A stretch of DNA of 64,000 nucleotides from Pseudomonas sp. NC02 (GTDB taxonomy: Bacteria; Pseudomonadota; Gammaproteobacteria; Pseudomonadales; Pseudomonadaceae): assembly GCF_002874965.1 (NCBI RefSeq), contig NZ_CP025624.1, forward strand, positions 6,510,001-6,574,000, written 5' to 3'. Shown piece after piece: positions 62,466 through 64,000 of the stretch; position 1 is the stretch's first letter, and every line of letters starts with the position of its first letter. The notes below the pieces were generated by a model. It made no database searches. It saw nothing but the letters and a program-made list of their open reading frames with translations, and was not told the origin of the DNA. A program made the position numbers and the translations under genes.

Positions 62466-63842
62466 ATGTCGGTACCCCCGCGTGCCGTTCAGCTTAACGA
62501 AGCGAACGCGTTCCTTAAGGATCATCCTGAGGTTCTGTACGTAGACCTTCTAATTGCGGATATGAATGGTGTGGTGCGCGGCAAGCGCATCGAACGCACC
62601 AGCCTCCACAAGGTTTACGAGAAGGGCATTAACCTGCCTGCCTCTCTATTTGCCCTGGATATCAATGGCTCAACGGTGGAAAGCACCGGCCTGGGTCTGG
62701 ACATCGGTGATGCTGACCGAATCTGTTATCCAATCCCCGACACCCTGTGCAATGAACCCTGGCAAAAGCGCCCAACCGCGCAACTGCTGATGACCATGCA
62801 CGAACTCGAAGGTGAACCTTTCTTCGCCGATCCTCGCGAAGTACTCCGCCAAGTTGTAAGCAAATTTGACGACCTCGGTCTGACCATCTGCGCCGCATTC
62901 GAGCTGGAGTTCTACCTGATTGACCAGGAGAACGTGAATGGCCGGCCACAACCGCCCCGCTCGCCGATCTCCGGCAAACGCCCGCATTCGACACAGGTCT
63001 ACCTGATCGACGACCTCGACGAATACGTCGACTGCCTCCAGGACATTCTGGAAGGTGCAAAAGAGCAAGGCATCCCTGCCGACGCCATCGTCAAGGAAAG
63101 TGCCCCGGCGCAGTTCGAAGTGAACCTGCACCACGTTGCCGACCCTATAAAGGCCTGCGACTACGCGGTACTGCTCAAGCGCTTGATCAAGAACATCGCC
63201 TACGACCATGAGATGGACACCACCTTCATGGCCAAGCCTTACCCGGGCCAGGCAGGCAACGGCTTACACGTACACATTTCGATCCTGGACAAGGACGGCA
63301 AGAACATCTTTGCCAGCGAGGATCCCGAGCAGAACGCCGCATTGCGTCACGCGATCGGCGGTGTGCTGGAGACCCTACCCGCCCAAATGGCGTTCCTGTG
63401 CCCTAACGTCAACTCCTACCGTCGTTTCGGCGCACAGTTCTACGTGCCGAACTCGCCGTGCTGGGGCCTGGATAACCGCACCGTGGCGATTCGCGTACCG
63501 ACCGGCTCGTCCGACGCCGTACGTATCGAACACCGTGTGGCCGGGGCTGATGCCAACCCTTACCTGCTGATGGCTTCGGTATTGGCGGGCGTGCATCACG
63601 GCCTGACCAACAAGATCGAGCCTGGCGCACCGGTGGAAGGCAACAGCTACGAGCAGAACGAACAGAGCCTGCCGAACAACCTGCGTGATGCACTGCGCGA
63701 GTTGGACGACAGCGAGGTGATGGCCAAGTACATCGATCCTAAATACATCGATATCTTCGTCGCCTGTAAGGAAAGTGAGCTGGAGGAGTTCGAACACTCC
63801 ATCTCCGACCTTGAGTACAACTGGTACCTGCATACCGTGTAA
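62466..63842 (+). CDS. spuI: Gamma-glutamylpolyamine synthetase (glutamine synthetase fold)
   Basis: 458 residues. GS-type domain with ELEFYLIDQENVNG, YPGQAGNGLHVHISILDKDGK and IEHRVAGADANPYLLMASVLAGVHHG. Paralog of SpuB; in P. aeruginosa spuI is likewise divergent from spuA-H. It adds glutamate to a polyamine amine, committing it to the gamma-glutamyl route. Ends in an intrinsic terminator. Confidence 0.93.
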   Translation: MSVPPRAVQLNEANAFLKDHPEVLYVDLLIADMNGVVRGKRIERTSLHKVYEKGINLPASLFALDINGSTVESTGLGLDIGDADRICYPIPDTLCNEPWQKRPTAQLLMTMHELEGEPFFADPREVLRQVVSKFDDLGLTICAAFELEFYLIDQENVNGRPQPPRSPISGKRPHSTQVYLIDDLDEYVDCLQDILEGAKEQGIPADAIVKESAPAQFEVNLHHVADPIKACDYAVLLKRLIKNIAYDHEMDTTFMAKPYPGQAGNGLHVHISILDKDGKNIFASEDPEQNAALRHAIGGVLETLPAQMAFLCPNVNSYRRFGAQFYVPNSPCWGLDNRTVAIRVPTGSSDAVRIEHRVAGADANPYLLMASVLAGVHHGLTNKIEPGAPVEGNSYEQNEQSLPNNLRDALRELDDSEVMAKYIDPKYIDIFVACKESELEEFEHSISDLEYNWYLHTV

Positions 63843-63863
63843 GCGGTTGCCGGGCTAAAAAGA

Positions 63864-63898
63864 ACGCCGCAGGCCTTTGGCCTACGGCGTTTTTTTAT
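63864..63898 (+). terminator. Intrinsic terminator of spuI
   Basis: ACGCCGCAGGC / GCCTACGGCGT stem with a CTTTG-like loop followed by TTTTTTT, 22 bp after the stop codon. Confidence 0.92.
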
Positions 63899-63904
63899 GG
63901 CTGT

Positions 63905-64000
63905 TGTGGCGAGGGAGCCTGCTCCCGCCGGGCTGCGAAGCGGCCCCAATAAGAACACCGGGTTCTTTCAGGCGGAACCGAGGTGCAGGTCTTGGGCCTG
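63905..64000. repeat. Start of another dispersed repeat, cut by the window end
   Basis: TGTGGCGAGGGAGCCTGCTCCCGC is the start of a further REP-like family common in fluorescent pseudomonads (arm up to about 63930). The rest, with GCTGCGAAGCGGCCCC, continues toward the window edge, so its extent cannot be fixed. Confidence 0.55.

Overview
The window is a stretch of chromosome from a member of the Pseudomonas fluorescens group. The evidence is high GC, typical Pseudomonas protein sequences, a dense set of REP/REPIN-type palindromes, and a gene order that, as I recall it, largely follows in mirror image the P. aeruginosa PAO1 PA0296-PA0354 interval (spu polyamine genes, hacB, serA/D2HGDH, rpiA, ilvA, rppH-ptsP, lgt-thyA, folA, ilvD). 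I could run no database search; family assignments rest on motifs, length and context. No rRNA, tRNA, prophage, CRISPR array or integron was seen.

Layout. 0-6 kb: RlmI-like rRNA methyltransferase, an MFS exporter, a REP-associated tyrosine transposase (rayT) with its own REPINs, and ilvD. 6-12 kb: secreted phosphorylcholine phosphatase, cystine symporter, folA, and a coupled membrane protein/GTPase pair (DUF2868-DUF3482). 12-18.8 kb: a phosphonate cluster (LysR regulator, ATPase, permease, binding protein, FAD oxidoreductase, PhnZ-like HD oxygenase). 18.8-21.6 kb: cadA/cadR with a clear CadR operator. 21.7-31.7 kb: housekeeping genes (thyA, lgt, TauE-type exporter, NRDE protein, ptsP, rppH, HAD phosphatase, ilvA, rpiA). 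31.8-42.8 kb: two SdiA-regulated-type paralogs, FAH-family protein, D-2-hydroxyglutarate dehydrogenase divergent from serA, an orphan amino-acid binding protein, a TudS-like/2OG-oxygenase pair, and small envelope proteins. 43.0-46.9 kb: a compact five-gene cluster (two small EamA/SMR transporters, DegT-type aminotransferase, and convergently an arginase-fold enzyme and a GNAT), the least explained system here. 47.2-52.9 kb: HacB-like acylase, AraC/CMD/GlxA regulators and an HD hydrolase. 53-63.8 kb: the complete spuABCDEFGH polyamine uptake/catabolism operon and divergent spuI.

How they work together: the polyamine block couples a PotFGHI-type importer with gamma-glutamylation, transamination and hydrolysis enzymes. 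The phosphonate block couples an ABC importer with an oxidative C-P cleavage branch but has no PhnW, PhnX or PhnY inside the window. serA and the D-2-hydroxyglutarate dehydrogenase form a metabolic pair. Ten of fourteen convergent gene junctions carry a REPIN-like palindrome; three of the other four are overlapping genes and the fourth has a strong intrinsic terminator, which suggests that these repeats serve (or are tolerated) as bidirectional 3' ends.
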